The notes below the pieces were generated by a model, which saw nothing but the letters and a program-made list of their open reading frames with translations, was not told the origin of the DNA and did not search any database. Positions 32,152 through 40,275 of a stretch of DNA of 64,000 nucleotides are shown piece after piece. Each line of letters starts with the position of its first letter. The first letter of the stretch is position 1. This stretch comes from a virus, in IMG/VR virus record IMGVR_UViG_3300027754_000067, positions 1 through 64,000 of that record, one strand, 5' to 3'. Made by a program: the position numbers and the translations under genes.

Positions 32152-32718
32152 ATGAAGAAGATCACCGAAACGGAACTGAAGAACATTCTGGAACAGCACC
32201 AGCTTTGGCTTTCTATCAGTGGGCAGGGAGGAAAACGTGCAAACCTCCGTGATGCAAACCTCACGGGTGCAAACCTCTATTGTGCAAACCTCCGTGGAGC
32301 AAACCTCATTGGTGCAAACCTCACGGATGCAAACCTCGAAGATGCAATCCTCCGTGGTGCAAACCTCGTTGGTGCAAACCTCGGGGGTGCAAACCTCCGT
32401 GGTGCAAACCTCACGGATGCAAACCTCACGGATGCAAACCTCGAAGATGCAAACCTCCGTGGTGCAGACCTCGTTGGTGCAAACCTCGAATATGCAGACC
32501 TCGAATATGCAGACCTCGGGGGTGCAGACCTGACGAATGCATACCTCACGGGTGCAAACCTCAATGACACGATTCTTGAGAAGAATAAGGCAGAGAAGCA
32601 GCCCGATATTTCTTCTGTCAAGTCTGAAACCAGCACTCGTCAAGCTCTTGAAAAGCTTGCCAAGGAGCATGGTTTTAAGATTGATTTAATTTCTTTGAGT
32701 TCATCTGACTTTCTATAA
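32152..32718 (+). CDS. pentapeptide-repeat protein, 188 aa
   Basis: Class L promoter TTGACT 32117-32122, [28 protein letters not shown], about 23 repeats, then [27 protein letters not shown]. The 15-bp units are nearly invariant. Confidence 0.88.
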   Translation: MKKITETELKNILEQHQLWLSISGQGGKRANLRDANLTGANLYCANLRGANLIGANLTDANLEDAILRGANLVGANLGGANLRGANLTDANLTDANLEDANLRGADLVGANLEYADLEYADLGGADLTNAYLTGANLNDTILEKNKAEKQPDISSVKSETSTRQALEKLAKEHGFKIDLISLSSSDFL

Positions 32719-32780
32719 GGATTTAATCCTTTACATCACACATTCCATCTGATATAACCAATCCACAAGGAAATCAAACA

Positions 32781-33146
32781 ATGCTTATTGATACAAAGGA
32801 ACTGACGAACGTCAAGGATATTATTAATGGCTTCCATGTTGAAGCCAAGAGGACTTGGATTGGGCACTGGTGCGGATATATCACGATCCCATCTACACAC
32901 CCGTGGGCACAGTCAGAAGAGCCTTATGCTGAAGAATGTCATATTAACGTTCATGGTGGTGTTACCTTTCTCGAAAAGGATAATGATGGGAATACAGTTG
33001 TAGGATTTGACTGCGGTCATTCCTGCGATGCTTCTCCTTCATGGAGTGAACACAAGTCATTTACGTCATCTGGCGGTGAATATCGTGATATTTATTATGT
33101 GCTTGATCAACTGAAGAGCCTTGCTAGTCAAGCAAGCAAGTTTTAA
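32781..33146 (+). CDS. conserved protein, 121 aa
   Basis: Class S promoter TTTACA, 17 bp, TATAAC, leader with AAGGAAATC. WCGYITIPSTHPW, HGGVTFLE, VVGFDCGHSCDASPSW: a pattern I recognise from phage and bacterial hypothetical proteins. Cys/His suggest metal binding. Confidence 0.75.
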   Translation: MLIDTKELTNVKDIINGFHVEAKRTWIGHWCGYITIPSTHPWAQSEEPYAEECHINVHGGVTFLEKDNDGNTVVGFDCGHSCDASPSWSEHKSFTSSGGEYRDIYYVLDQLKSLASQASKF

Positions 33147-33221
33147 TAATAATCCATTGACTATCACCAAGGAATCTAGTATATTCCATCTATAACAAAG
33201 CAAACGAGAGAAAAGCCAAAC

Positions 33222-33392
33222 ATGGATAACAAGATTGTTTTCGTGGTTTTGGGGGGATATTTTTATGAGTCCTCCATGGTTTACGGTGTTTTCAATTTCA
33301 AGGCTGATGCAGAAGCATTTAAGAAGTCAAGACTTGCTGACGCAGACAATCCCCTTGATTATCTTTCCATTGAAGAATTTAAAGTGCAGTAA
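33222..33392 (+). CDS. VYIV-family small protein, 56 aa
   Basis: Class S promoter TTGACT, 17 bp, TATATT; leader about 45 bases with GAGAGAAAAG. KIVFVVLGGYFYE, YGVFNFKADAEAFKK match the layout of 20644 and 20856. Confidence 0.66.
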   Translation: MDNKIVFVVLGGYFYESSMVYGVFNFKADAEAFKKSRLADADNPLDYLSIEEFKVQ

Positions 33393-33462
33393 AGATTAGA
33401 CTTCCTGGGAGATGACTGATATAGTCAGACCACAAGAGACAAACAAACGAGGGAGATGATCC

Positions 33463-33612
33463 ATGAACAAGTGTGTTTGTTGCGGCAATAACTCTGGTTT
33501 GGCGACTTGGTTTGCTATTCGGGCTGTCAAGGGGAAGATGTCTGGTAGGGTTTTTTTCAAAGGTACCATCATCTGCGATCATTGTTTGGAGAACTTTTCT
33601 GCGGCATATTAA
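33463..33612 (+). CDS. zinc-ribbon protein, 49 aa
   Basis: Class S promoter TAGACT, 17 bp, TATAGT; GAGGGAGATG ribosome site. CVCC at residue 4-7 and CDHC at 38-41, probable zinc site. Confidence 0.68.
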   Translation: MNKCVCCGNNSGLATWFAIRAVKGKMSGRVFFKGTIICDHCLENFSAAY

Positions 33613-33671
33613 AATAAAGCCTTGATCTTCAAAGGATCATCTGGTAAGATAAGAGCACAAAGGGAGAAACA

Positions 33672-33968
33672 ATGTTCTACACTTTCCGACAGAATAACAG
33701 CGGCGGGTATTTCAGTGGTCCTGTCCTTGTATGTGTGGAGTGCGATTCTCTGGAACAGGCAAACGATCAAGCGGAACTCAATGGAATCTGTTTTGGTATG
33801 TTTGGAAGTTGTGAGTGTTGCGGACCTCGCTGGTCTACGGCATACGATCAGGATAGCTTGACTGAGACTCCCACTTATTATGGTGATCTATTGACTGATT
33901 CTGGAGAATCTTGGGTAATCCACTACAAGGATGGCACAAATCTTTCTGGAGGAAAGAATCGCCGTTAA
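33672..33968 (+). CDS. conserved phage protein, 98 aa
   Basis: Class S promoter TTGATC, 17 bp, TAAGAT, AAAGGGAG ribosome site. FYTFRQNNSGGYF, a Glu/Ala helix, CECCGPRW and YYGDLL form a pattern common in large phages. Cys triplet may bind metal. Confidence 0.8.
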   Translation: MFYTFRQNNSGGYFSGPVLVCVECDSLEQANDQAELNGICFGMFGSCECCGPRWSTAYDQDSLTETPTYYGDLLTDSGESWVIHYKDGTNLSGGKNRR

Positions 33969-34022
33969 AGGCTGATTTAATTCTTTGACAAATCCAGCAT
34001 CACCCTATAAGATATAAAAACA

Positions 34023-34250
34023 ATGAGGAACAGAACAATCAACAAGCAAACCAATAATCTTCACTTATTGGTTGTTGACGAGGGTATGTTCACAGTAATT
34101 GTTGAAGATGATATTGGGATTTACTTGAGTACGATTTCAGAATTTCTTACAATTGCAGAGCTTGCAAAGCAAGAAGCTAGCAAGGCTTTTCCTGCTTCAA
34201 GCGTATATATTTACACTCGTAAGGGGAAAGAGATTATCCAGCAAAAGTAA
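34023..34250 (+). CDS. unidentified small protein, 75 aa
   Basis: TTGACA 33986, 17 bp, TAAGAT, then 9 bases to ATG. VVDEGMFTVIVEDDIG; beta-rich then helix. Confidence 0.66.
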   Translation: MRNRTINKQTNNLHLLVVDEGMFTVIVEDDIGIYLSTISEFLTIAELAKQEASKAFPASSVYIYTRKGKEIIQQK

Positions 34251-34301
34251 GTGCTGAATTAATCTCTTGACTTCTCAAACAAAAGAGGGTAAGGTAAGAA
34301 C

Positions 34302-34496
34302 ATGGAAACGACGAACAAGTGGGGAGTGGCAGAGTGGCAGGGTCGCAATCTGGTGGTGATTGCCAAGGTTCCAAGCATGGAGGATGCCAGCAAGCTTGCC
34401 AAGGGAAATCAGCATGTAATGAATCTGGATGCTGGCAATTGGGCATTGATCCATCAGGATGGCAAGGATATTCTGCGATTGGTTCGAGATTTTTAA
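34302..34496 (+). CDS. unidentified small protein, 64 aa
   Basis: Class L promoter TTGACT 34267-34272, TAAGGT, AAGAAC, ATG. Opens METTNKWG like 42393. beta-alpha-beta look. Confidence 0.68.
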   Translation: METTNKWGVAEWQGRNLVVIAKVPSMEDASKLAKGNQHVMNLDAGNWALIHQDGKDILRLVRDF

Positions 34497-34554
34497 TCCT
34501 AGACTTCTGCAAAGCAACCTGATAGATTGATTGAAGAAAGGGAAGAGACAAAAG

Positions 34555-34758
34555 ATGTACACCACTAAGAACTTCAAGTCTAAGAAGGATCTCAAGACTG
34601 CGATTGCTGGAGGTGAGCGGATTGGGATTTTTACTCCCGGTCTTGGCACGGTCCCTGCAAACGGCACTGTGTATCTTGAGGGTCCGCACTATCCTCTGCC
34701 CCACAAGTGGTATGCTCAAGCCACGGTTGTCAATGGGATTGTGACGAAGGTCAAGTGA
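34555..34758 (+). CDS. conserved phage protein (TKNFKSKK...GPHYPxPH), 67 aa
   Basis: Class S promoter TAGACT, 17 bp, TAGATT, leader GATTGAAGAAAGGGAAGAG. Start at 34555. TTKNFKSKKDLKTAIAGG, GTVYLEGPHYPLPHKWYA is a pattern I recall from many phages; function unknown. Followed by a covarying hairpin. Confidence 0.78.
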   Translation: MYTTKNFKSKKDLKTAIAGGERIGIFTPGLGTVPANGTVYLEGPHYPLPHKWYAQATVVNGIVTKVK

Positions 34759-34770
34759 TTTAACAGTGGG

Positions 34771-34791
34771 GAGCGCATACTTAAAACGCTC
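34771..34791 (+). other. GCGCATAC hairpin element, copy 6
   Basis: CAGTGGG, stem GAGCG / CGCTC, 11-base loop CATACTTAAAA. Same loop as copy 10. Confidence 0.72.
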
Positions 34792-34798
34792 AAGTTTT

Positions 34799-34808
34799 GC
34801 GGCAAACA
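34799..34808 (+). promoter_or_regulatory. GCGGCAAACA box (representative of about 26)
   Basis: TTTTGCGGCAAACA includes the near-palindrome TTTGC-G-GCAAA, followed by an A/T tract and then the -35 of the next gene. Other copies are listed in the findings. Confidence 0.6.
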
Positions 34809-34887
34809 CAATAAAAAACAATATTGTTTGACTCTTCTGACAAACCCTGATAGTATCAAAACATCGAAAGGGCAAAGGAACAAAACA

Positions 34888-35241
34888 ATGACGACCATCA
34901 ACAAGACCTCTCCTGAGTTCGTTTCTTGGTTCAATGCTTGCCAGACCATGATCGATACCTATATGAGCAACAGTTTCCCTTCTCTGGATCGTGAAGTTCT
35001 GGAGATTGAGGAAGGAAGCAAGTTTATTAAGGTTGTCAAGGTTGGACGACATCAGCGGTGTGTTTACGCCTTTGTTGCCAAGAGCAGCTTCACTACCAAG
35101 ACCTTTGGCACGGTTAATGCCGGTGAGATTTACAAGCCATCCTCCTACAAGGCTCCAGCAAAGCACGCCCGTGGCTCGATTCTTGATGCGTCCAATGGAA
35201 TGAGTCGAATGACCTGTTATGGTCCCGAATATCTCCGCTAG
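34888..35241 (+). CDS. conserved phage protein, 117 aa
   Basis: Class S promoter TTGACT, 17 bp, TAGTAT; leader with GAAAGGGCAAAGG. Start at 34888. VYAFVAKSSFTTKTFGTVNAG, GEIYKPSSYKAPAKHARGSI resemble a family common in phages. Unknown function. Confidence 0.77.
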   Translation: MTTINKTSPEFVSWFNACQTMIDTYMSNSFPSLDREVLEIEEGSKFIKVVKVGRHQRCVYAFVAKSSFTTKTFGTVNAGEIYKPSSYKAPAKHARGSILDASNGMSRMTCYGPEYLR

Positions 35242-35262
35242 CAAATAGCGTACCAAGGTGGG

Positions 35263-35288
35263 GAGCGTATACCAATCCAATAACGCTC
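35263..35288 (+). other. GCGCATAC hairpin element, copy 7
   Basis: GGTGGG, stem GAGCG / CGCTC, loop TATACCAATCCAATAA. Confidence 0.7.
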
Positions 35289-35375
35289 AAGGGATGCGGC
35301 AAACATCTTAAATTTAATCCTAGACTTCTCCCAAGCAACCTGATAGAGTGATTGAAGAAAGGCAAGGGTAACTCA

Positions 35376-35684
35376 ATGGCTTTCATCGCACCAGAGTTTG
35401 CTAATGTCGAGGCTTTCGTCCAATTCTGTTTCGATGATGACAAGGCAACCTTCATGCCAGGAGATGCACAAAAGATTGCCGCAAACACCAAGCGCCCCAT
35501 GCAGGAAGTGATGGCAGAGCTTAAGGGTTACGGTTTGAAGTGCATCCTTAATCACGTCCAGAAGGACATTAGAGGCTGCACGAGCAACCCTAACGGTACT
35601 TTCCCGTTCTCTGGTGCGAACTCGACGCATACCACCTCTGGTGGCTCTAATATCCAAGGTTTTGCAGGGCGATCAGGCTCCTAG
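35376..35684 (+). CDS. unidentified protein, 102 aa
   Basis: Class S promoter TAGACT, 17 bp, TAGAGT, leader GATTGAAGAAAGGCAAGGG. N-terminal helical half (FVQFCFDDDKATFMPGDAQK, VMAELKGYGL) resembles a small DNA-binding domain seen in phages; Gly/Ser/Thr-rich tail. Confidence 0.7.
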   Translation: MAFIAPEFANVEAFVQFCFDDDKATFMPGDAQKIAANTKRPMQEVMAELKGYGLKCILNHVQKDIRGCTSNPNGTFPFSGANSTHTTSGGSNIQGFAGRSGS

Positions 35685-35705
35685 TAAGTAGGATGCCAAG
35701 TGGGA

Positions 35706-35726
35706 GGGCGCATACTTATCACGCCC
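35706..35726 (+). other. GCGCATAC hairpin element, copy 8
   Basis: GTGGG A, stem GGGCG / CGCCC, loop CATACTTATCA. Compensatory pair relative to copies 6 and 7. Confidence 0.72.
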
Positions 35727-35816
35727 GAATATTGCGGCAAACACCTTAAAAATAATACTTTACTTCTCCGAGAGCATCCTGTAAGATTATCTACATCAAC
35801 CAAGAAAGAAAAAACA

Positions 35817-36026
35817 ATGACAATGCTCGCAATCATGATTGTTGCTACTGTTCTTTCTGGTATTGCTACTACCCTTTCTTTTTTTGTTTGTATGGATGCT
35901 TCTACTTCTAGAAAGTATATCATTCAAGCAACGCTTTGGTTTTTGTTTTCTTTTGTTGCATTCATTTTGTTTGGGTGTTACACCATGATTTATTTTATTA
36001 GAGAAATCGCTCTTCATTGTCCGTGA
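35817..36026 (+). CDS. two-span membrane protein, 69 aa
   Basis: Class S promoter TTTACT, 17 bp, TAAGAT; start at 35817. Membrane segments at about residues 3-25 and 37-60. Function unknown. Confidence 0.68.
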   Translation: MTMLAIMIVATVLSGIATTLSFFVCMDASTSRKYIIQATLWFLFSFVAFILFGCYTMIYFIREIALHCP

Positions 36027-36104
36027 GCAGTATCGAAAATATTATTTTTCTTGGTGCCAATTAAATCCTTTGACTTCTCCAGCAACAAAAGATAAGGTAA
36101 GACC

Positions 36105-36290
36105 ATGAAGCGAACTGATACAGAACACGCAAGCTGCCATGAAGAAGATGATTTCTGCCATCACTGTGAGCATTATGAAAGCACTGATAGTCAAGTGATT
36201 AGAAACCATCATGCAAAGACTGCACGAGAGTTTCGCAAGGGTGATAAGAAGCGCATCATGGAAGAATGGGGCGACCCTACCAAGGACTGA
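36105..36290 (+). CDS. Cys/His-rich acidic protein, 61 aa
   Basis: Class L promoter TTGACT 36070-36075, TAAGGT, AAGACC, ATG. CHEEDDFCHHCEHYE may bind zinc; the C-terminus is mixed-charge. Confidence 0.68.
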   Translation: MKRTDTEHASCHEEDDFCHHCEHYESTDSQVIRNHHAKTAREFRKGDKKRIMEEWGDPTKD

Positions 36291-36334
36291 TTTAATCGGT
36301 TGACTTCTCCAGCAATAAAGGGTAGGATACATCA

Positions 36335-36598
36335 ATGGCAAACTTCAAGCATGATTGCGACAAATGTATTCTTCTGAGTTCAACAGAATATAAGTTTGAC
36401 GATAACGAAGACCTATATCTTTGTCCAAACTCTTCTATTGACAAGAAAGGATCAATCGTTGTAAGGTACAGTGACGAAGGAAGTGACTACCAATCTTTCC
36501 CTGTAAAAATGATTGAAGAGAACTCAGGACACCTGATTCAATTGCCAGTATCATTAAGAATTGGTTATGAGATCGCAAAGCAAAAGGAATTGATTTAA
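36335..36598 (+). CDS. unidentified protein, 87 aa
   Basis: Class L promoter TTGACT 36300-36305, TAGGAT, ACATCA, ATG. CDKCILLSS near the start, beta-rich. No family recognised. Confidence 0.69.
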   Translation: MANFKHDCDKCILLSSTEYKFDDNEDLYLCPNSSIDKKGSIVVRYSDEGSDYQSFPVKMIEENSGHLIQLPVSLRIGYEIAKQKELI

Positions 36599-36668
36599 TC
36601 GGTTGACTCTTTGATCTGTTTCTGATAGTATCATTTTCATCGGTAGGAACAAAGAAAGGCCGTCAACA

Positions 36669-36740
36669 ATGACTCTCTTCATCTCTCTCTTCATTGTGGT
36701 TTCTTTTGCTGGTCTTAAGATTGTTCGATTGACCGATTAA
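36669..36740 (+). CDS. membrane microprotein, 23 aa
   Basis: Own class S promoter TTGACT, 17 bp, TAGTAT and AAGAAAGG leader. Residues 2-16 (TLFISLFIVVSFAGL) are hydrophobic. The dedicated promoter argues that this tiny frame is real. Confidence 0.5.
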   Translation: MTLFISLFIVVSFAGLKIVRLTD

Positions 36741-36813
36741 TGGTTTGACTTTCTAACGAGCATCCTGTAAGATCAGTCAACATCAACGGACAACAGCAAG
36801 GAGAATAAAGATC

Positions 36814-37065
36814 ATGGCTTCTATTCACTACAAGTCTTTTGTTGATTTTGTCAACACTGGCAAGACTCAGCGGCATGGAGCTTTGGTTATGAAGGGTGAT
36901 ACGGTTGTTTCATATAGCACGGTGATTGCGAAGGTTGACCGTGCGAACAAGGTTATTGACTTTTGCCCCAAGAAGTATTCTGTTACTACTTCTCGGCATC
37001 AGAGTGCGGTAACGACTGGCCTTTCATTCCTTACTTCTGGGTGGAGCTTGAACCATAGCCTGTAA
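36814..37065 (+). CDS. unidentified protein, 83 aa
   Basis: Class S promoter TTGACT, 17 bp, TAAGAT; AAGGAG ribosome site. GDTVVSYSTVIAKVDRANK reads like an alpha/beta domain I have seen in phages. Large hairpin in its 3' region. Confidence 0.72.
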   Translation: MASIHYKSFVDFVNTGKTQRHGALVMKGDTVVSYSTVIAKVDRANKVIDFCPKKYSVTTSRHQSAVTTGLSFLTSGWSLNHSL

Positions 37066-37083
37066 GGCTTCCAGAAGCCATTT

Positions 37084-37139
37084 AAAGGCTTCCTAGATCC
37101 GATCGTGCCTGATAGTGGCATGGGATGCAGGAAGCCTTT
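37084..37139 (+). other. large 3' hairpin
   Basis: AAAGGCTTCCT (37084) pairs perfectly with AGGAAGCCTTT (37129); inside TGCC/GGCA. A smaller GGCTTCCAGAAGCC lies just upstream. Confidence 0.6.
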
Positions 37140-37243
37140 AAAGAGGCTTATAGAGCTTGATGCAAAGGTCAAACCAAGTTTTGCGGCAAACACCTTAAAA
37201 TTAATCCGTTGACTATCTCACCAGAATAACCTATAACAAGGAC

Positions 37244-37381
37244 ATGGAAGAGATGAGCAATACCACAACGGCAGAAGAAGAGGAATACTTCCTGCGGCTT
37301 CAGCAAGAAGACAAGGATCATGCCAAGTGGCTTGAGCAAAATCCACTCTTTGAAGATGATCCAGATCCTCAGAAGTATTGA
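37244..37381 (+). CDS. acidic microprotein, 45 aa
   Basis: Class L promoter TTGACT 37209-37214, TATAAC, AAGGAC, ATG. Glu/Asp-rich helix (AEEEEYFLRLQQEDKDHAKW). Unknown. Confidence 0.6.
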   Translation: MEEMSNTTTAEEEEYFLRLQQEDKDHAKWLEQNPLFEDDPDPQKY

Positions 37382-37448
37382 TCGTTTTATTCTTGACTCT
37401 TAGATCTACTTCTGGTAGAGTGATTGAAGAAAGCGAGAGGGAAACATC

Positions 37449-37697
37449 ATGGTTCAGTTCTCTGATGGCTTCAAGGTTTCGATTGGGGATACCGTTGGAT
37501 TCTTTACTCGCCATGGTTCCAATGGTAGAGGTGAAGTAATTGGCTTCTCCCGCAGCAGGGGAGCAACCACTGTGCTTGTCAAGCCCAATGCAGAAACCAA
37601 TTTCGGATCTTATGACCGTTGGCCCTTGAAGGATGGTGGCTTTTATTCACGCATGGAATCCGAGGGTCTCTTTGGGGGAGAGATTTTCCGCAAGTAG
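37449..37697 (+). CDS. small beta-barrel-like protein, 82 aa
   Basis: Class S promoter TTGACT, 17 bp, TAGAGT; leader GATTGAAGAAAGCGAGAGG. VSIGDTVGFFTRHG, GRGEVIGFSRSRGATTVLV suggests an SH3-like barrel. Confidence 0.7.
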   Translation: MVQFSDGFKVSIGDTVGFFTRHGSNGRGEVIGFSRSRGATTVLVKPNAETNFGSYDRWPLKDGGFYSRMESEGLFGGEIFRK

Positions 37698-37771
37698 CAT
37701 ACCAAGTTTTGCGGCAAACACCTTAAAATTAATCCTTTGACTTCTCAACCAACAAAGGGTAAGGTAAGAAC

Positions 37772-37960
37772 ATGGAAGCAAACCTCAGGCAGTATCAGAT
37801 TGATGCAATCAACCAAGGATATCCTTGGGAGTGTGCTTGCGGAGAACTACATCGCACGAGAGAATCAGCAGTTAGTTGCCGCAAGTGTCGGCAGTACTGC
37901 ATGGATCATGCCAATAGATCCAATCCCATTGATCTCCGCACCATCAATCTTAACAAGTAA
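37772..37960 (+). CDS. zinc-knuckle protein, 62 aa
   Basis: Class L promoter TTGACT 37737-37742, TAAGGT, AAGAAC, ATG. CACGELH and CRKC pairs around residue 22-40, probable zinc site. Confidence 0.68.
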   Translation: MEANLRQYQIDAINQGYPWECACGELHRTRESAVSCRKCRQYCMDHANRSNPIDLRTINLNK

Positions 37961-38321
37961 GCTAATAGTGTAAAGCAAAAAATTAATTAATGGAAAAACC
38001 GGGAAGCGCATGGTATAAACGCTTATTATTCCGATCGCAAAAGAAAATTAATTCTGCGAACACTATATATCCAGTGAAAGCTAATTGACTCTGCCTAAGA
38101 ATGAACGGCGCTGTATGCTAGATATGCATGACGGCAGACAAGAAAAGTTTTCAATGCCTTGAATCAGTTAGAATAACATAACTCCAGCCTGAAGTCAATC
38201 AATTTAAACATATTGAAACGACCAAGGGCTTTCGGTGTTTGTTGCCAATGCAAAAACAATGCCGCAAACATACCAATTTTAATCCTTTGACTCTTCAAGC
38301 AGAATCAAGTAAGGTAAGAAT
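37961..38321 (+). other. 361-bp gene-free stretch
   Basis: Holds hairpin copy 9 (38004) with an overlapping promoter-like TGGAAA-17-TATAAA, a second TTGACT (38086), a GCTGTATGCTAGATATGCATGA segment and a GCCGCAAACA box (38261). No ORF of note; could encode a small RNA. Confidence 0.45.
38004..38024 (+). other. GCGCATAC hairpin element, copy 9
   Basis: Stem AAGCG / CGCTT, 11-base loop CATGGTATAAA; compensatory A-T pair. The loop contains a TATAAA that could act as a -10. Confidence 0.65.
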
Positions 38322-38507
38322 ATGAAGAGCCGATTGAATCAAATCAAGGCGTCACTCACTGCACCTCGCATGATCGGAAACCACAAGGAATGCGGTGGTG
38401 AGGTGTTCTATCACTCTGGCCGCAGTTTTGCTTATCGTCAGTGCAGTCAGTGTGGCCAAAACGGAATGCATGGAACCCTTAGCCCCACACTTGAAACAGA
38501 GCGATAA
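38322..38507 (+). CDS. CGGE zinc-knuckle protein (copy 2), 61 aa
   Basis: Class L promoter TTGACT 38287-38292, TAAGGT, AAGAAT, ATG. HKECGGEVFYHSGRSFAYRQ, CSQCGQNGMHGTLSP; paralog of 7642. Confidence 0.74.
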   Translation: MKSRLNQIKASLTAPRMIGNHKECGGEVFYHSGRSFAYRQCSQCGQNGMHGTLSPTLETER

Positions 38508-38570
38508 AAGAACTTCTCTGATTTAATCCTTTGACAATCCAACCAACAAAAGGTAAGGTAAGGTAAGAGC

Positions 38571-38786
38571 ATGAACAACGAGATCTCTGAGTATGAAGGC
38601 TGGGAGAATGATTACGATAACTCCCATGGTGACACTCAAGGTGATACCTTTACCGACGATGGTGCCGATCCCGGTGGAGACAACTACGATGATTCAATGG
38701 ATGGTGACTTCGACTCTGGCATGGCAAGTGCAGGTTGGGGTACAGATGAATCTTATGGATATTTCGGAAACGATGAAGATTTCTGA
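38571..38786 (+). CDS. highly acidic protein (copy 2), 71 aa
   Basis: TTGACA 38531, 17 bp, TAAGGT, 11 bases to ATG (three TAAGG units, one more than usual). About 30% Asp/Glu with Gly; DDSMDGDFDSGMASAGWG links it to 9849. Candidate DNA mimic on composition only. Confidence 0.68.
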   Translation: MNNEISEYEGWENDYDNSHGDTQGDTFTDDGADPGGDNYDDSMDGDFDSGMASAGWGTDESYGYFGNDEDF

Positions 38787-38794
38787 ATAATCCC

Positions 38795-38823
38795 TTGACT
38801 CTTCCTTAGCTTCCTGATACTCT
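38795..38823 (+). promoter_or_regulatory. orphan class S promoter
   Basis: TTGACT 38795-38800, 17 bp, TACTCT 38818-38823, then a leader (TTAACTGAAAACAAAGACAC) like that of 40036 but with no ORF before the next promoter. Remnant of a lost gene, or a second promoter for 38910. Confidence 0.6.
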
Positions 38824-38909
38824 CTCTTAACTGAAAACAAAGACACAAACCAAGTCCAGAGATAAAAGAATCTCTTGACAATCCAAACAGGAAAGTGTAG
38901 AGTAGAACA

Positions 38910-39455
38910 ATGAAGATCACCGCTAACGATCTGGTGGCCGCTGTTTCTAACGCTTCTGGCTTCTGTACGGTAACGACCCGTACTGTACCCCGAATGAAGG
39001 GTGGCAAGAGCAACCCTTATGCCAATCGTGTTTGGAATCGTACTGAGCGATGCGGAATGTTTGGCGTCTCTTATGAGAATGCCGTCCGCTCCCAGCGGAC
39101 TCGTGAAGGCCACGAGGAGCCTAGCAGCTTCCATGCCGAGTCTCTCTGGAAGGGTGCTGGAAAGCGTCTCAATCGGAACATCGTGGAGAACGTGAACACT
39201 GGCAAGCTTTACATGGTGATGTATCCCGTCCGTGCAAACGGTATGCCAGCGAACCGCAGCACGGAATGGTTTGTCGATGATCGCCCTGCAACGGAGCAGG
39301 AGGTGGCAGAGATCAAGCAATACCTGTACCAGCCTTCCTTTAATCCTGCTGCAAAGCAGGAGACTGAAGAAGCGGTAGCTTGGCGCACCTTTTGCCTTGA
39401 GAATGTCGAGGTTGTTAACTGTGAGGGTAACACCTTTGAGGTGTCTTACAGCTAG
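38910..39455 (+). CDS. conserved phage protein, 181 aa
   Basis: Class L promoter TTGACA 38875-38880, TAGAGT, AGAACA, ATG. GGKSNPYANRVWNRTERCGMFG, YMVMYPVRANG: similar proteins occur in large phages. Unknown function. One of the longer genes of this region. Confidence 0.76.
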   Translation: MKITANDLVAAVSNASGFCTVTTRTVPRMKGGKSNPYANRVWNRTERCGMFGVSYENAVRSQRTREGHEEPSSFHAESLWKGAGKRLNRNIVENVNTGKLYMVMYPVRANGMPANRSTEWFVDDRPATEQEVAEIKQYLYQPSFNPAAKQETEEAVAWRTFCLENVEVVNCEGNTFEVSYS

Positions 39456-39463
39456 CAACCATC

Positions 39464-39511
39464 ATGCCAAGGACAAGGGTTCTGCCATAAACGGAACCCT
39501 TGTCTCGGCAT
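39464..39511 (+). terminator. 3' hairpin after 39455
   Basis: ATGCC-AAG-G-ACAAGGGTTC pairs with GGAACCCTTGTCTCGGCAT, with one bulge. No U-run. A nearly identical core (AAGGGTTC/GGAACCCTT) recurs at 41105. Confidence 0.5.
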
Positions 39512-39709
39512 CCTACCAGAACCCTCCTAAGCGCCTTTAAACGGCCCTAGAAGGCTCGCAAACGCCAACAACGGGCAATCTGCCATTGGCGCAGCAAGAG
39601 GCATAGAATAGCCTTTAAATCAGTCATGCAAAGGCAATGCCAAACTCTGCGGCAAACACACTAAATTTAATTCATTGACTCTTCAATCAGAATCCAGTAA
39701 GGTAAGAGC
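39512..39709 (+). other. 198-bp intergenic stretch
   Basis: GC-richer, with TTAAACGGCCC and GCGCAGCAAG segments but no ORF; ends with a GCGGCAAACA box (39649) and the class L promoter of 39710. Confidence 0.4.
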
Positions 39710-39964
39710 ATGAACAGCAGAGATCATGAGGAACTAACAGAGATCCACGAGAAGATGCTTGAACTCGTGAATGATGTTGAAAGAATCATGCGACGAGAAG
39801 GAGGGATTGAATATGAGCGAGCCAAGGGATATTGGCTTGCAAACATTAAAATGGGATTGACAAACAATCATGGGTATCTTAGTATGCCCATGTTCAACAT
39901 GGAAACTGCAATCAGTGCGCTGGAACCATGCGAGGATGAAGATCAGGAAGAAGATTCCGATTAA
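39710..39964 (+). CDS. paralog of 16947, 84 aa
   Basis: Class L promoter TTGACT 39675-39680, TAAGGT, AAGAGC, ATG. DHEELTEIHEKMLELV, MRREGGIEYERAKGYWLA; acidic tail EDEDQEEDSD. Intact promoter here shows what 16947 looked like before the mobile element. Confidence 0.74.
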   Translation: MNSRDHEELTEIHEKMLELVNDVERIMRREGGIEYERAKGYWLANIKMGLTNNHGYLSMPMFNMETAISALEPCEDEDQEEDSD

Positions 39965-40035
39965 GTTAATCCCTTGACTCTCCCTTCAAACCCTGATAAT
40001 CTCTCCTAACTGGAACGGAACAAAGGAGCAACAAA

Positions 40036-40266
40036 ATGAAGTGCTGCAAGGTTTCTATCTCTGGAATGATGCACTCCCATGATTGCCTTGACAATCCAAG
40101 GGAATATGTCTATAGCTTCTATCAGGATTCCGACGACTCCGACGATGATACTATCCAAACGGCTCACGTTTCAATCGTCGAGCAAAACGAAGAGCCCGAA
40201 TCCGATCATGGCACCATGATTGCATCAGATGATTCCGAGGATGACAACGACGAAGATTCCGATTAA
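40036..40266 (+). CDS. acidic protein, 76 aa
   Basis: Class S promoter TTGACT, 17 bp, TAATCT; AAAGGAGC ribosome site. The C-terminal two thirds are Asp/Glu/Ser-rich; ends DNDEDSD. Confidence 0.67.
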   Translation: MKCCKVSISGMMHSHDCLDNPREYVYSFYQDSDDSDDDTIQTAHVSIVEQNEEPESDHGTMIASDDSEDDNDEDSD

Positions 40267-40275
40267 GTTAATCCC

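Noticed and set aside
34234-35280. 348-codon minus-strand frame, and similar ones at 38694-39458 and 44593-45177
   Set aside because: They lie opposite well supported + strand genes with promoters and recognised motifs and have no ribosome site or promoter.
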